Source of the DNA: JANMCE01 sp031410595 | GTDB lineage: Bacteria; Actinomycetota; Acidimicrobiia; Acidimicrobiales; Ilumatobacteraceae | DNA length: 64,000 bases | Reading direction: 5' to 3' | Assembly (NCBI GenBank): GCA_031410595.1 | Contig: JANNZM010000076.1 | Coordinates: 1-64,000, forward strand | Shown here: positions 9,523 to 18,539 of the stretch, in pieces | Position numbering within the stretch: the stretch's first letter is position 1 | How the letters are laid out: every line of letters begins with the position of its first letter | The notes under the pieces: model-generated | The model's database searches: none | What the model saw: only the letters and a program-made list of their open reading frames with translations | What the model was told of the DNA's origin: nothing | Made by a program: the position numbers and the translations under genes

Positions 9523-10812
9523 TTACTTGGGAATCCCCGTCGCTCCCGCGGCCAGGGCGGCGAGTTGGCGGGCGGTGAACGGGGTGCCCTTGGGGCGACC
9601 CATGCTGCGAATCTCGATATCAACGTGGGTGGCCATGGCCTTGAGGGCACCAACGGTGCAGGTCTCACGGGCACGCGTCTTGAACGGGTCGAAACTGTAG
9701 AGCTTCATGGCGTTCAGGTGAGTCATCTTGTTGATCTCGTCGTCGGGCACGCCTTCTAACGAGTGCGCGAGCAGCGTGGCCGAATGGGGCCAGGTGGAGT
9801 CGCTGTGCGGGTAATCGCATTCCCAGGTGATGCGGTCGATGCCGACCTTGTGGCGCATCGCGATACCGGCGTTGTCATCGATGAAGCACGTGGAAAAGTT
9901 GCGGTGGAAAATATCGGTCGGGGTGAGCCCACCGAAGTCGGCACCTGTCCACGCCTTGTGGTGGCTGTAGGTGTAATCCATCCGCTCAAGGGCGTAGGGA
10001 ATCCAGCCGATGCCGCCTTCGGACAGGGCGATGATCATCTTCGGGAACCTCCGCAGGATGGGCGTCCACATCAGGTCGTTGAGGGCCAGGAACGAGTTCA
10101 TCGGGGTGATGGCGATCGACACGTCGGCCGGGGCGTCGAGTGAGGTCACCGTCATAGATGACGACGAACCAATGTGCATGCACACCACGGTTTCGGTCTC
10201 CTCGCAGGCGGCGAAGAACGGGTCCCAGTGGTCGCCATGCAGGCCGGGCTGGCCCAACTTCTCGGGGTTCTCCGAAAACGTGACGGCGTGGCACCCCTTG
10301 GCCGCAGCCCGGCGGATCTCATCCGCCATCAACTGCGGGTCCCACAGCGGCATGATCGTCATCGGGATGATGCGATCGGGGTAGGCGCCGGCCCACTCGT
10401 CAATATGCCAATCGTTGTAGGCACGAACGCAGGCGAGGGCCAGATCTTTGTCCTGCGCCTTCAGGAAGAGTTGGCCGCAGAAGTGGACGAAAGTCGGGAA
10501 GTTGATCGACCCGAGCACGCCGTTGGCGTTCATGTCGTCGATGCGGGAATGGATGTCGTAGCAACCCGGGCGCATCTGATCGAAGCGGAGCGGGTTCAAG
10601 CCATACTCCTCGGGCGGGCAACCGGCAACCGCGTTGAGGCCCATGTTCTGCGCGCGATTGCCTTCGAACGACCAGTACTGGCTCCCGTTCGGATCTTCCA
10701 TGATCCGCGGCGCTTGGTCCCGATACTTCTCCGGAATATGCGCCACGAACATATCGGGCGGCTCGATCACATGATCGTCCACACTCACCAAAATCATGTC
10801 ATTGACGTCCAT
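9523..10812 (-). CDS. Amidohydrolase family (amidohydrolase-2) metal-dependent hydrolase
   Basis: I start at ATG 10812 (MDVNDMILVSVDDH); upstream residues in the same frame look like random translation. The 429-residue protein has the TIM-barrel amidohydrolase-2 features: SVDDHVIEPPDMF with a first metal ligand, an internal CMHIGSSS histidine and a late ECDYPHSDSTWP aspartate. Members of this family hydrolyse or decarboxylate cyclic acids; in actinobacterial lipid clusters they are common but rarely characterised. It is convergent with the MDR gene, ending 9 bp from it. A box of the recurring operator sits 36 bp upstream at 10848-10863. Confidence 0.85.
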   Translation of the reverse strand: MDVNDMILVSVDDHVIEPPDMFVAHIPEKYRDQAPRIMEDPNGSQYWSFEGNRAQNMGLNAVAGCPPEEYGLNPLRFDQMRPGCYDIHSRIDDMNANGVLGSINFPTFVHFCGQLFLKAQDKDLALACVRAYNDWHIDEWAGAYPDRIIPMTIMPLWDPQLMADEIRRAAAKGCHAVTFSENPEKLGQPGLHGDHWDPFFAACEETETVVCMHIGSSSSMTVTSLDAPADVSIAITPMNSFLALNDLMWTPILRRFPKMIIALSEGGIGWIPYALERMDYTYSHHKAWTGADFGGLTPTDIFHRNFSTCFIDDNAGIAMRHKVGIDRITWECDYPHSDSTWPHSATLLAHSLEGVPDDEINKMTHLNAMKLYSFDPFKTRARETCTVGALKAMATHVDIEIRSMGRPKGTPFTARQLAALAAGATGIPK

Positions 10813-11224
10813 CAAGAACCCCCAAGCTCGTCCCGAAAAACCTACATCTGACACTAGCGTCAATTCTCCCGTTTGCGCGCTCGATGAGATGAGGTCTCTA
10901 CCCGCCGGTGCTGGTAAGGAGGTCGAACGCTCGACGTCCCAGCGGATCAAAGGGTTCGATGCCCAGCGCCTGGCACCTGCCCTCTTGGTGGATCCGTTCC
11001 ATCCTGCCGTCCAGTGTGGCGCGGTCGTAGAGGGTGACGGCGAATACCGGCGTCCCATCCACCGCGGATTGACGTCGACCAGGGAGACCCGACACGCCCC
11101 CGTGGACGAGGTCGTTGGCAGGCCAGGGTGTCAACGAACGGCGAGTTCGTCGTAACGCGGTGCCGTTGTGTTGCCGGGCTACGAGCGCGAGGATGAGCCG
11201 CACGACCTGCAACGGGGGTACGAG
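10813..11224. other. Intergenic region between amidohydrolase and Tat-exported protein
   Basis: A 412-bp gap between divergent genes. It contains the operator-like box at 10848-10863 near the amidohydrolase. The minus-strand frame near 10898-11060 encodes a protein-like stretch (VTLYDRATLDG, LGIEPFDPLG) with no start and no recognisable family, which could be a gene relic. I see no RNA gene. Confidence 0.4.
10848..10863. promoter_or_regulatory. Predicted operator, CTGAC-N6-GTCAA
   Basis: CTGAC ACTAGC GTCAA, 36 bp upstream of the amidohydrolase start at 10812. The spacing is identical to the other six boxes and the core ACTAG matches the copy at 58311-58326. Confidence 0.55.
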
Positions 11225-11728
11225 ATGTCCGGACGGTTCAGTCGAAGGAAACTTCTGGGCGCAAGCGGCGCCGCGGCGCTGATACCTCTTGCCGTCCGGA
11301 CCGATCGAGCCTCGGCGGCAGGCGCGTCGGCTGGCACCGTGGTGACATTGACCGCGCCCCAACGCGTTCTCGACACCCGCTCGGCAACGTCGCCGCTCGG
11401 TGGTGCCAAGCTCCAGCCAGGAAGCAACGTCGGCTTTCCGATTGGTCAGTACTTGAACAGCGGAGACGTCGCAGAGGCGGCGTTCATCAACGTGACGGTG
11501 ACCGACACCGAGAACGCCGGCTACCTGACGGTGTTCCCGTCCGACCTGAGCGGGCTTCGCCCGGTCCCGAACACGTCGAACAACAATTGGTGGGCGAGCG
11601 GTCAGACAATGGCGAACTCCACCCTCACCGCGGTCGGCGGCGAGAGCTACATCGTGATCCGGTGTAGCGGCAGCGGGGCCACGCACATCATCGTCGACCT
11701 GCAGGGCTACATACCTTTCGTCGCCTGA
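11225..11728 (+). CDS. Tat-exported beta-rich surface protein
   Basis: Starting at ATG 11225, the 167-residue protein opens with a twin-arginine signal (FSRRKLLGASG) and an Ala-rich cleavage region (ASAAGA). The mature part carries the motifs VLDTRSA, AAFINVTVTDTENAGYLTVFPSD and a final IIVDLQGYIP. This pattern recurs as a domain in many secreted actinobacterial proteins, often appended to enzymes; here it stands alone. It is probably a folded extracellular beta-sandwich of unknown role. It is convergent with the next secreted protein. Confidence 0.75.
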   Translation: MSGRFSRRKLLGASGAAALIPLAVRTDRASAAGASAGTVVTLTAPQRVLDTRSATSPLGGAKLQPGSNVGFPIGQYLNSGDVAEAAFINVTVTDTENAGYLTVFPSDLSGLRPVPNTSNNNWWASGQTMANSTLTAVGGESYIVIRCSGSGATHIIVDLQGYIPFVA

Positions 11729-11742
11729 GGTTCGTTGCCCCT

Positions 11743-11769
11743 GTCGTCTACGACCACTCGTCAGACGAC
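11743..11769. terminator. Possible bidirectional terminator hairpin
   Basis: Seven-base perfect arms GTCGTCT (11743-11749) and AGACGAC (11763-11769) with a 13-nt loop lie between two convergent genes and overlap the stop of the minus-strand one. There is no T-run, so this is only a weak candidate. Confidence 0.3.
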
Positions 11770-12456
11770 CGTCAGGTTAAAGGCCCTAGATCCACCGCCG
11801 ACCGTGACGGTACCGATGGTGGAGGTCACTTGGACGTTCGTCAGGTACTGACCGCGCGTGATTGTCCGGGGCAGACGAGTCGTCAGCCGGAAGGTATCGG
11901 TGGACCTGCTGTAGGTAGCGCATCCCTGGAGTATTTGGGATCCGATGGTGATCGTGGTCCGAACGCACGTGATCTGCAGCGCGAGCGCATCGGAGATCGG
12001 CGCGCCGTTGAGAATTCGGAGCTGTGACGTGACGATCAGGTTCCCACCCGTTCGCACGGTCTTGTCAGCGCCTTGATCGAGCAGGAAAGTCAGATACTGC
12101 ACATCGAAGTAGATGAATGCGGCCGCCGGAGCCCACGTGTCGTCTCCGGCTTGCGAGGCCAGCACTCGGCATCGCCCGACGGCGGTGAAAGTAACCATGT
12201 CACCCGCCACGGAGCAGGTGGTGGGGGTGTCGGACGCGAAGGTGACCGCTAGCCCCGACGTCGCGGTCGCGGCGACCTGCCAGGGGGCCTGCCCGAGAAT
12301 CACATTCGTGCCGCTGCTGACGATGACATCCTGGGGCACCGTGCCGGCGGCGGCCGGTTCGGCCAGCGCCGCGATCGGGAACAGGACTGCTGCGATGGCG
12401 ACAGCAACACGGCCCAATGCCCGTCGGCGCACCATTGAACGATTTCCTATGGTCAT
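11761..12456 (-). CDS. Secreted Ig-like/beta-rich protein, function unknown
   Basis: A 231-residue protein with a signal peptide: a basic start (RRRALGR), a hydrophobic core (VAVAIAAVLFPIAALA) and AxA-type cleavage near residue 37. After it comes a domain with alternating beta-strand pattern and two Cys (TTCSVAGDMVTFTAVGRCRV), a pattern common in bacterial Ig-like repeats, then a second beta-rich segment with a further cysteine pair. There is no membrane anchor. An internal ATG (MVRRRALG) is an equally good start. It is paired tail-to-tail with the Tat-exported protein, so both may be surface components. Confidence 0.7.
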   Translation of the reverse strand: MTIGNRSMVRRRALGRVAVAIAAVLFPIAALAEPAAAGTVPQDVIVSSGTNVILGQAPWQVAATATSGLAVTFASDTPTTCSVAGDMVTFTAVGRCRVLASQAGDDTWAPAAAFIYFDVQYLTFLLDQGADKTVRTGGNLIVTSQLRILNGAPISDALALQITCVRTTITIGSQILQGCATYSRSTDTFRLTTRLPRTITRGQYLTNVQVTSTIGTVTVGGGSRAFNLTVV

Positions 12457-12805
12457 CCGCTGAGAGTAAGCAGAACGTTACGGGGAGTCAACTAGGGAAA
12501 TCCCTAGTCTTTGCTTCGCAAGGGAGTCGCTGGTTGCCGGGGTCGGCCGAGGCGGATCTCAGCATGTTGCATAGCGGTGACCCAGCCGGCAGCGAGTGCG
12601 CCGGCGCGCCCACCCTGCCCATCGGTCACCACGGCGCGAAGCGTAACGGGAGCGAACTCGTCGGTGATGAGCACCTGCCAGGTCGGAGTCGGATCCGACG
12701 ACAATAGGAACCAACCGAGGGAAATCGCATCCGCTCGGGCGTGGGTGGGGTGGAAAAGTGTAACTTGACACTACTGTCGAGTTTTCGAGTACGGGAGATA
12801 TTTCC
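12457..12805. other. Intergenic region upstream of the crotonase-Rieske operon
   Basis: A 349-bp gap. It holds the operator-like box at 12765-12780, preceded by AAGTGTAAC, an extension shared with the box at 42018. A 66-codon minus-strand frame at 12504-12704 has no recognisable motif or clear ribosome-binding site, so I do not call it a gene. Confidence 0.4.
12765..12780. promoter_or_regulatory. Predicted operator, TTGAC-N6-GTCGA
   Basis: TTGAC ACTACT GTCGA lies 25 bp upstream of the crotonase start at 12806. It has one arm mismatch. The bases just before it (GTGTAAC) are identical to those before the 42018 box, which extends the similarity beyond the palindrome. Confidence 0.55.
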
Positions 12806-13576
12806 ATGGGGTACACACCTACCGAGCACTTGTTGATCGAGCAGGAAGGGTCGGTCGTCACAGTCACGCTCAACAACCCGACGATGCGCAATGCCTTCCT
12901 GGATGACATGCATAAGGGCATGCAGGAGATCTGGTGGGATCTCTCCGAAGACGACTCGGTGCGCGCTGTGGTGCTGACCGGTGCGGGCAAGGCATTCTCG
13001 GCCGGTGGCGATATCCCGGGCTTCATCAAGAGCTACGAGGACAACAACTACCGCCGCAAGTCGCTGCGCGGGGCGAAGCGCCTGATGGAAGCGCAGGTCG
13101 AGTTCCCGAAGCCAGTCGTTGCCGCCGTGAATGGAGCCGCCGTCGGTCTCGGCTGCAACGTAGCGTTGTGCAGCGACATCGTCTTCATGGCCGAGAGCGC
13201 CTTCTTTGCCGACACGCACGTCTCGATTGGGCTGGTGTGCGGTGATGGTGGCGCGGTGTTCTGGCCCATCCTCATGGGGCTCCTCAAGTGCAAGGAATAC
13301 CTGCTCACCGGTGACCGCATCCCCGCCGCCAAGGCGCTTGAATTGGGCCTCGCCAACCGGGTGGTGCCCGATGCCGAATTGCTCGAGCAGGCCCAAGCCT
13401 TCGCGCTGCGCCTAGCGAACCAGCCCGCCCAAGCCATCCAGGAGACGAAACGGGCCCTCAACCTGCACCTGCAGCAGATGATTCTGCTCGCCGCCCCATT
13501 CGCGTTGTCGGCCGAGGGTGAATCATTCACGACCGACGACATCAAGAACACGATTGACAACTTCTCCAAGAAATAG
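12806..13576 (+). CDS. Enoyl-CoA hydratase/isomerase family protein
   Basis: A 256-residue crotonase at full family length. Oxyanion-hole loops are GKAFSAGGDIPG and VNGAAVGLGCNVAL. At the two hydratase glutamate positions I read ADTHVSIG (His-like) and CKEYLLTG (Glu present), so one catalytic acid is missing and a strict hydratase role is uncertain. It opens a tight operon with the Rieske oxygenase 8 bp downstream and the SnoaL-like gene. The operator-like box at 12765-12780 lies in its promoter. Confidence 0.87.
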   Translation: MGYTPTEHLLIEQEGSVVTVTLNNPTMRNAFLDDMHKGMQEIWWDLSEDDSVRAVVLTGAGKAFSAGGDIPGFIKSYEDNNYRRKSLRGAKRLMEAQVEFPKPVVAAVNGAAVGLGCNVALCSDIVFMAESAFFADTHVSIGLVCGDGGAVFWPILMGLLKCKEYLLTGDRIPAAKALELGLANRVVPDAELLEQAQAFALRLANQPAQAIQETKRALNLHLQQMILLAAPFALSAEGESFTTDDIKNTIDNFSKK

Positions 13577-13584
13577 GTGACTCG

Positions 13585-14589
13585 ATGAAGGTGCCGTTCA
13601 CATGGAAACCCACTGGATGGTTCATGGTCGGTTGGAGTGCCGAATTCCCCGCGGGCAGCGTCAAACCGCTGCAGTATCTGGGTGGACACCAGGTCATCTA
13701 TCGCACCGACGACGGGGTGCTGCATGTGTTGGACGCACATTGTCCGCACCTCGGTGCCCACATCGGCCACGGCGGCAAGATCAAGAACGATTGCGTCACG
13801 TGCCCATACCACGGGTGGGGCTACGGGTCTGACGGCATCAACAAGTTCATCCCCTACCAGGATGAACCGAACGTTTCCCACAGCCTGCGGGTCTGGCCGG
13901 TCATCGAAAGATACGGGTTTGTGTTCATCTGGCATGACCCGGCCGGCGGCCCGCCCCGGTGGGAATTGCCCGATCTGTTCACCATGATCGAGCACCTGCC
14001 GTCGTCGCCCGACCAGTACTACCGGCCCTACCCGGAGATGTCGGTGCGCTACGACGGCGAACCGGTGCATCCGCAGATCACGTTGGAGAACGGCCCGGAC
14101 ACCGTGCATTTCGAGCACGTCCATGGCGCCACGGTCACGCCCCGCTTGCTTGATTGGCGCATCGACGGCCCGATCTATTGCACCATCGGCGGTTTTCCGG
14201 TTCCCTTGGCCGACGGCACCGAACGTGTCGCCTTAAAGATCCACGGGATCAACTGTGGCGTCGGTGGCTCGTACGCAATTTTTGAGGGCTCGTATCACTA
14301 CCGGCTGATCTTTTTCACGACGCCGGTGGACGACAAGACGTCCGACATGTTCTATTCGATCTTCTGGCCACGTGACGCTGGCGACACCAACGACGCACCA
14401 CCCGCTGCGCACGTCGAGAAGGCGACCCGGGACTTCCTTGTCACGCTGAAGGATGACCTCAACATCTGGCGCTACCAGGTCTATGTCGAGACCCCCGCCT
14501 TCGCCAAGCAAGACGCCAAGCCCTACGGCGCCCTGCGTAAATGGGCAAAGCAATTCTACGAAATCGAAAAGGAAACACATGTCGAGTGA
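13585..14589 (+). CDS. Rieske [2Fe-2S] ring-hydroxylating-type oxygenase
   Basis: A 334-residue oxygenase. The N-terminal Rieske domain has CPHLGAH near residue 53 and CVTCPYHGWGYG, giving the C-x-H ... C-x2-H cluster ligands. The C-terminal mononuclear iron site is visible as ENGPDTVHFEHVHG (Asn/Asp/His/His pattern). This architecture fits KshA-like and related Rieske monooxygenases acting on steroids or other polycyclic lipids; it needs a separate reductase, and none is adjacent. Being framed by a crotonase and a SnoaL-like protein suggests a substrate that is hydroxylated and then hydrated or rearranged. Assigning it to KshA itself would be over-reading. Confidence 0.88.
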   Translation: MKVPFTWKPTGWFMVGWSAEFPAGSVKPLQYLGGHQVIYRTDDGVLHVLDAHCPHLGAHIGHGGKIKNDCVTCPYHGWGYGSDGINKFIPYQDEPNVSHSLRVWPVIERYGFVFIWHDPAGGPPRWELPDLFTMIEHLPSSPDQYYRPYPEMSVRYDGEPVHPQITLENGPDTVHFEHVHGATVTPRLLDWRIDGPIYCTIGGFPVPLADGTERVALKIHGINCGVGGSYAIFEGSYHYRLIFFTTPVDDKTSDMFYSIFWPRDAGDTNDAPPAAHVEKATRDFLVTLKDDLNIWRYQVYVETPAFAKQDAKPYGALRKWAKQFYEIEKETHVE

Positions 14590-14989
14590 AAAGAACACCG
14601 TGCAGGACTTTTGCGACCGGATGGTGCATCGGGATGCGGAGTCGCTCCGTGGCTTCTTCACCGAAGACGCCGTCTACCAGAACACCGGCATGCCGGCCAG
14701 CGTTGGTGTCGACGCGATCATCGCGAATCTCGCCGGACAGTTCGGCATGTTCCCCGACTCTTATGAATACGTCACCAAAAACATTGCGGCCAGTGGCGAC
14801 GCCGTGCTGACCGAGCGGCTCGACCTGATCAAAGGTCCTGACAGCAAGATCCACGCCGTCCCCGTCATGGGTACGTTCGTGCTTCGGGACGGCAAGATCT
14901 GCCGCTGGACCGACTATTGGGACACAGCGCTGCCCGGCAAGATGATGTCTGGCCAAGACGTCTCCGCTCTCGTACCCGGCACCTACTAG
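14579..14989 (+). CDS. SnoaL/limonene-epoxide-hydrolase-like (NTF2 fold) protein
   Basis: ATG 14579 overlaps the Rieske gene's end by 11 bp, so the two are coupled; the longer upstream frame is not protein-like. The 136-residue product has the NTF2-like pattern: FCDRMVHRDAESLRGFFTEDAVYQN at the start and FVLRDGKICRWTDYWD at the end. The second segment, with Asp and Trp-Thr-Asp-Tyr, is typical of limonene-epoxide-hydrolase-like enzymes and SnoaL cyclases. It may hydrolyse an epoxide or isomerise a product of the oxygenase; the reaction is unproven. Confidence 0.8.
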   Translation: MSSEKNTVQDFCDRMVHRDAESLRGFFTEDAVYQNTGMPASVGVDAIIANLAGQFGMFPDSYEYVTKNIAASGDAVLTERLDLIKGPDSKIHAVPVMGTFVLRDGKICRWTDYWDTALPGKMMSGQDVSALVPGTY

Positions 14990-14996
14990 ACAAACC

Positions 14997-17303
14997 TCAG
15001 CCTTTCGAGATGAGGTCGAACAAGCTGTCGGCACCGGCGCCGTGGGAGCGCATGGCGAGCTGGCGGCGCCAGTAGGTGGTGGTGCCCCATTCGTGTCGCC
15101 ACGACCAGAGACGGCGGGTGAGGTACTGAAGCGGATAGTCGCGCGTGACGCCCATGGCACCGTGGGCTTGGTGGGCCGCCCGCGTGCCGCCCGTGATGGC
15201 GTCGTCGACGACGACTCGGGCCGCGGCGATGGCCACGTCGAAGTCGCCCCGATCAAGCGCTCGCACGGCAACGTCGGCGGCCATCTGGGCCCGAACAGCC
15301 GCCTGAGCAACGGTGACGAGGTGCAGCTGAACGGCCTGAAACGTCGCGACGGGTTTGCCGAACTGGCGGCGGTCGTTGGTGTAGTCGATGGTCATCTGGC
15401 TCATGGCGGCCAACGCCCCGGCGGCCATGACGACACGGGACAAAGCACCGCGGGCCTCAAGTTCGCCGACCCATTCGCGGCGCCCACCGTTGGGCCCATC
15501 GCGAACAGGCAGCGCCGCCGACTCAAGATCCTCGAACTGGAGAGTGGCGACAACACCGTCGCGGGCTTCGTCGGCCATGTTGGAACCCGGGGTGATGGTG
15601 ACCTGGTCCTGGCGCAGCGAAACGACGTGAAGGCCGTGCCCGTCGCGCCCTTCCGCCATCAACGCGGTGCGCTCACCATCGCTCATTGTCGTGTTCGGCT
15701 CAACGGAAACCACGAGTGCAATGCGCTCGGCGCAGCGGGCCCACGCAACTACTTCGTCCAGGCAAAGTCGGCCACCGGCCACCGACACGACACTGCCGAT
15801 CACCGCGACCGGTCCGTCGGGCAGAGGCAGCCCGGCCTGGGCCAACGCCCAACCGCCGACCATGGCGGTCTCGGCGAGGGGAATCGGTGCGGCGTAGCGG
15901 CCGACGGCGTTGAGGATGGCGGTGATGTCGTGCAGCGTCCCGCCGGAGCCGCCTGCAGCCTCCTCGATTCCCACCGTCGTAAAGCCGGCCTCGCTGAGTG
16001 CCTCCCAGGTTGCTGTCGACCAGCCGGCGACTTCGGATCGTGCGATCTCTTCCGACGTGCAGATTTCGGCAAGCACACGCGCGGCAGTCTCGACAACGAG
16101 CGGATCGGCAGGCGAAGGCGGCGCAGCCAGCGCGGCTCCGCCGCTCGGGCGCAGGCCTTTGGACACGACTGACCGCAATACCTCGTTGGTGCCGCCTCGG
16201 ACCGTGAACGACGGTTGTGTCAATGCGGACAACATCACCAAGCGACCGAACAGCGAGGCATCTGCCGAGTTTGGGGCCTGGTCGAGATAGGCGAGCACGG
16301 CAGTCACTACGTCTTGCTCGAAGCGAGTGCCCATCTCCTTTACCAGAGACGACTCGATGGCGGGGGCCTCGCCCTTGTCGATCGAGCGGGCGACCGACAA
16401 CGACAGGTTGTGGAGGACCCAATAGTTGGCAACCGCATTGCCGAGTAGATCGAGCAGCTCGTTTGACACGAACGCGCCGTCGGCCTGCAGCCCGTCGCGA
16501 CGTAGGAGCTCCTCGACGAGGAGATAGGAGCTGAGCCAGCGGTCGGGGCCACCACGCTCGTAGGCCAGTTCGGACGTGTTCTGGGCCCAGCCTTCGCCGA
16601 TCGAGCCGAGCACGAGATCATCGGGCACGAAGACGCTGTCGAATACCACCTCGCAGAAATCGGCGGTGCCGTCGATGAATGGGATAGGCGTGGCCGTCAC
16701 GCCGGCGCCACGCAGGTCGACGATGAGCTGGCTTAATCCGACTCGATTGTCGGACGATTCGCCCTTCGGGGTGGTTCGGCACAGCACGATGATCCAGTCG
16801 TGCTCATGAGCCGAGGTCGTCCACACCTTGCGGCCGTCGAGCACCCAGCCTCCCTCCACGCGCTCCGCCTTCGACGAGATCGACGCGAGGTCGGAGCCGC
16901 TGTCGGGCTCGCTCATACCGATGCAGAACGAGAGCTCGCCGCGGCAGATCGCGGGGAGAAATCGCTGCTTCTGTGCCTCGGTGCCGAACTTGGCGACGAC
17001 CGGGCCGGATTGTCGGTCCGCGACCCAATGATGTCCCACCGGTGCACCCCATCGCAGCAGTTCCTCCACCACAATGAATCGGTCAACGGCAGAACGGTCG
17101 TGACCGCCGTAGGCCGCAGGAAGCGCCATGCCGAGCCAGCCTTGCGCACCGAGTCGACGGGAGAACGCCGGGTCTTTGGCCGCGTTGAAACCAAGGCCGG
17201 GTGTGAACGTTCCGCGTGGCAAATCCTCCGCGAGGAACGCCCGGACTTCGGCGCGCAAGGCCAACTCGGCGGCCGACAGTTCGACGGGTTGGAAGCGCAG
17301 CAT
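14997..17303 (-). CDS. Acyl-CoA dehydrogenase, two fused ACAD domains (FadE34-like)
   Basis: At 768 residues it is twice the usual length. The first half (about 1-385) is a full acyl-CoA dehydrogenase with GMSEPDSGSDLAS, VLDGRKVWTTSA and FTVRGGTNEVLRS. The second half (about 400-768) is a diverged copy ending in HQAHGAMGVTRDYPLQYLTRRLW. Such head-to-tail fusions occur in mycobacterial FadE34/ChsE3, which act on sterol side-chain CoA esters as pseudo-heterodimers with one FAD site split between halves. That role is inferred by architecture. It lies in a minus-strand run with thiolase and SDR genes, a complete beta-oxidation set except for the hydratase, which is divergent at 19574. Confidence 0.88.
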   Translation of the reverse strand: MLRFQPVELSAAELALRAEVRAFLAEDLPRGTFTPGLGFNAAKDPAFSRRLGAQGWLGMALPAAYGGHDRSAVDRFIVVEELLRWGAPVGHHWVADRQSGPVVAKFGTEAQKQRFLPAICRGELSFCIGMSEPDSGSDLASISSKAERVEGGWVLDGRKVWTTSAHEHDWIIVLCRTTPKGESSDNRVGLSQLIVDLRGAGVTATPIPFIDGTADFCEVVFDSVFVPDDLVLGSIGEGWAQNTSELAYERGGPDRWLSSYLLVEELLRRDGLQADGAFVSNELLDLLGNAVANYWVLHNLSLSVARSIDKGEAPAIESSLVKEMGTRFEQDVVTAVLAYLDQAPNSADASLFGRLVMLSALTQPSFTVRGGTNEVLRSVVSKGLRPSGGAALAAPPSPADPLVVETAARVLAEICTSEEIARSEVAGWSTATWEALSEAGFTTVGIEEAAGGSGGTLHDITAILNAVGRYAAPIPLAETAMVGGWALAQAGLPLPDGPVAVIGSVVSVAGGRLCLDEVVAWARCAERIALVVSVEPNTTMSDGERTALMAEGRDGHGLHVVSLRQDQVTITPGSNMADEARDGVVATLQFEDLESAALPVRDGPNGGRREWVGELEARGALSRVVMAAGALAAMSQMTIDYTNDRRQFGKPVATFQAVQLHLVTVAQAAVRAQMAADVAVRALDRGDFDVAIAAARVVVDDAITGGTRAAHQAHGAMGVTRDYPLQYLTRRLWSWRHEWGTTTYWRRQLAMRSHGAGADSLFDLISKG

Positions 17304-17309
17304 GGAGAA

Positions 17310-18539
17310 CTAGATGCGTTCGATGACGGTGGCGGTGCCCATGCCGCCGCCGGTGCACATCGTGATGAGCGCGGTTGACAGGTTGCGGCGCTCAAGCTCG
17401 TCCAGGACGGTCTGGATAAGGATGCCGCCGGTGGCACCGATGGGGTGACCAAGGGCAATGGCGCCGCCGTTCACGTTGACCTTCGCCGGGTCGATACCGA
17501 GGTCACGAATGGCCTTCATCGGGATAGCGGCGAAGGCCTCGTTGATCTCCCACAGGTCGATGTCATCCACCGTCATGCCGGCACGCTGCAGGCACTTACG
17601 AGAGGCCGGGCCGGGGGCGGTGAGCATGATGACCGGCTCGGCACCCGCCACGGCCGACATCACGATGCGGGCCCGTGGCTTCAGGCCGTGGGCCTTGGCG
17701 TAGTCAGGTGAGGCCAGCAACAACGCGCTAGCGCCATCGACCACACCCGACGAGTTGCCGGCATGGTGCACGTGCTCGACGTGGGTGATCTGCGGATACA
17801 CGTCTTGGCACATAGCGTCGAACGAGCGGTCAAAGCCTTCGAAGACCTCGGTGCCCATCGACGCGAACGACGCCCGCAGACCGGCCATGCTCTCGACAGT
17901 TGAACCGGGACGAGGGAATTCGTCCACGGCGAGTGCGACCGAGCCGTCGGGATTGAGGATTGGCACGACACTGCGAGCGAACGCGCCTTCGGCCATGGCC
18001 CGTGCGGCCCGATTCTGGCTTTCGACGGCGAACGAATCGGCATCCTCACGGGTGAAGCCTTCGAGGGTGGCGATCAGATCGGCCGAAATGCCCTGCGGCA
18101 CCAGCGGGAACTGCTCGCGCAGCTTGGCGTTGCCCGACGTGAAATCGGGCGGACCTTCGGGCACCGGCCAGCGAGACATCGACTCGATGCCACCACCGAC
18201 CACCATCTGCTGATGTCCGGCCTGGATACCCATCGCCGCGAACGTGACGGCCTGCTGGCCTGATCCACAGAAACGGTTGAGCGTCACCCCAGCAACCTCA
18301 ACGGGCCAACCGGCCGCCAATACGGCCATGCGACCGATGCAGGCACCGTGGTCGCCAGCGGGGTTGCCGTTACCGATGATGACATCGTCGACGTCGTTGA
18401 TATCGATACCGGTGCGCGTTGCCAACGCGTTGAGAGTCTGGGCCAGCAATTCCTGCGGATGGATGTGATGCAGCGACCCGTTCGACTTGCCCTTGCCGCG
18501 CGGCGACCGTGTGCCGTCGATAATCCAGGCCTCACCCAT
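17310..18539 (-). CDS. Acetyl-CoA acetyltransferase (thiolase), FadA5/FadA6-like
   Basis: ATG 18539 (MGEAWIIDGTRSP) overlaps the SDR stop by one base (TGATG). The 409-residue protein has all thiolase landmarks: the nucleophile in LNRFCGSGQQAV, GGAIALGHPIGATG with the active-site histidine, and the second cysteine in ITMCTGGGMG. It cleaves 3-ketoacyl-CoA with CoA in the last step of a beta-oxidation turn. The upstream SDR and downstream fused acyl-CoA dehydrogenase make this a co-transcribed degradation module. Frames upstream of the chosen ATG in this reading frame are antisense shadow of the SDR. Confidence 0.92.
   Translation of the reverse strand: MGEAWIIDGTRSPRGKGKSNGSLHHIHPQELLAQTLNALATRTGIDINDVDDVIIGNGNPAGDHGACIGRMAVLAAGWPVEVAGVTLNRFCGSGQQAVTFAAMGIQAGHQQMVVGGGIESMSRWPVPEGPPDFTSGNAKLREQFPLVPQGISADLIATLEGFTREDADSFAVESQNRAARAMAEGAFARSVVPILNPDGSVALAVDEFPRPGSTVESMAGLRASFASMGTEVFEGFDRSFDAMCQDVYPQITHVEHVHHAGNSSGVVDGASALLLASPDYAKAHGLKPRARIVMSAVAGAEPVIMLTAPGPASRKCLQRAGMTVDDIDLWEINEAFAAIPMKAIRDLGIDPAKVNVNGGAIALGHPIGATGGILIQTVLDELERRNLSTALITMCTGGGMGTATVIERI

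Noticed and set aside
10802..10817. TTGACGTCCATCAAGA at the amidohydrolase start as another operator copy
   Set aside because: The second arm does not match GTCAA at the fixed 6-bp spacing.
10898..11060. Protein-like minus-strand stretch (VTLYDRATLDG, LGIEPFDPLG)
   Set aside because: It has no start and no family I can name; it could be a relic, but composition alone is not enough.
12504..12704. 66-codon minus-strand frame in the gap before the crotonase-Rieske operon
   Set aside because: No motif, no good ribosome-binding site and no partner; reported only as part of the intergenic region.
15042..16172. 376-codon plus-strand frame
   Set aside because: Antisense to the fused acyl-CoA dehydrogenase; composition is typical of a GC-rich shadow frame with no motif.
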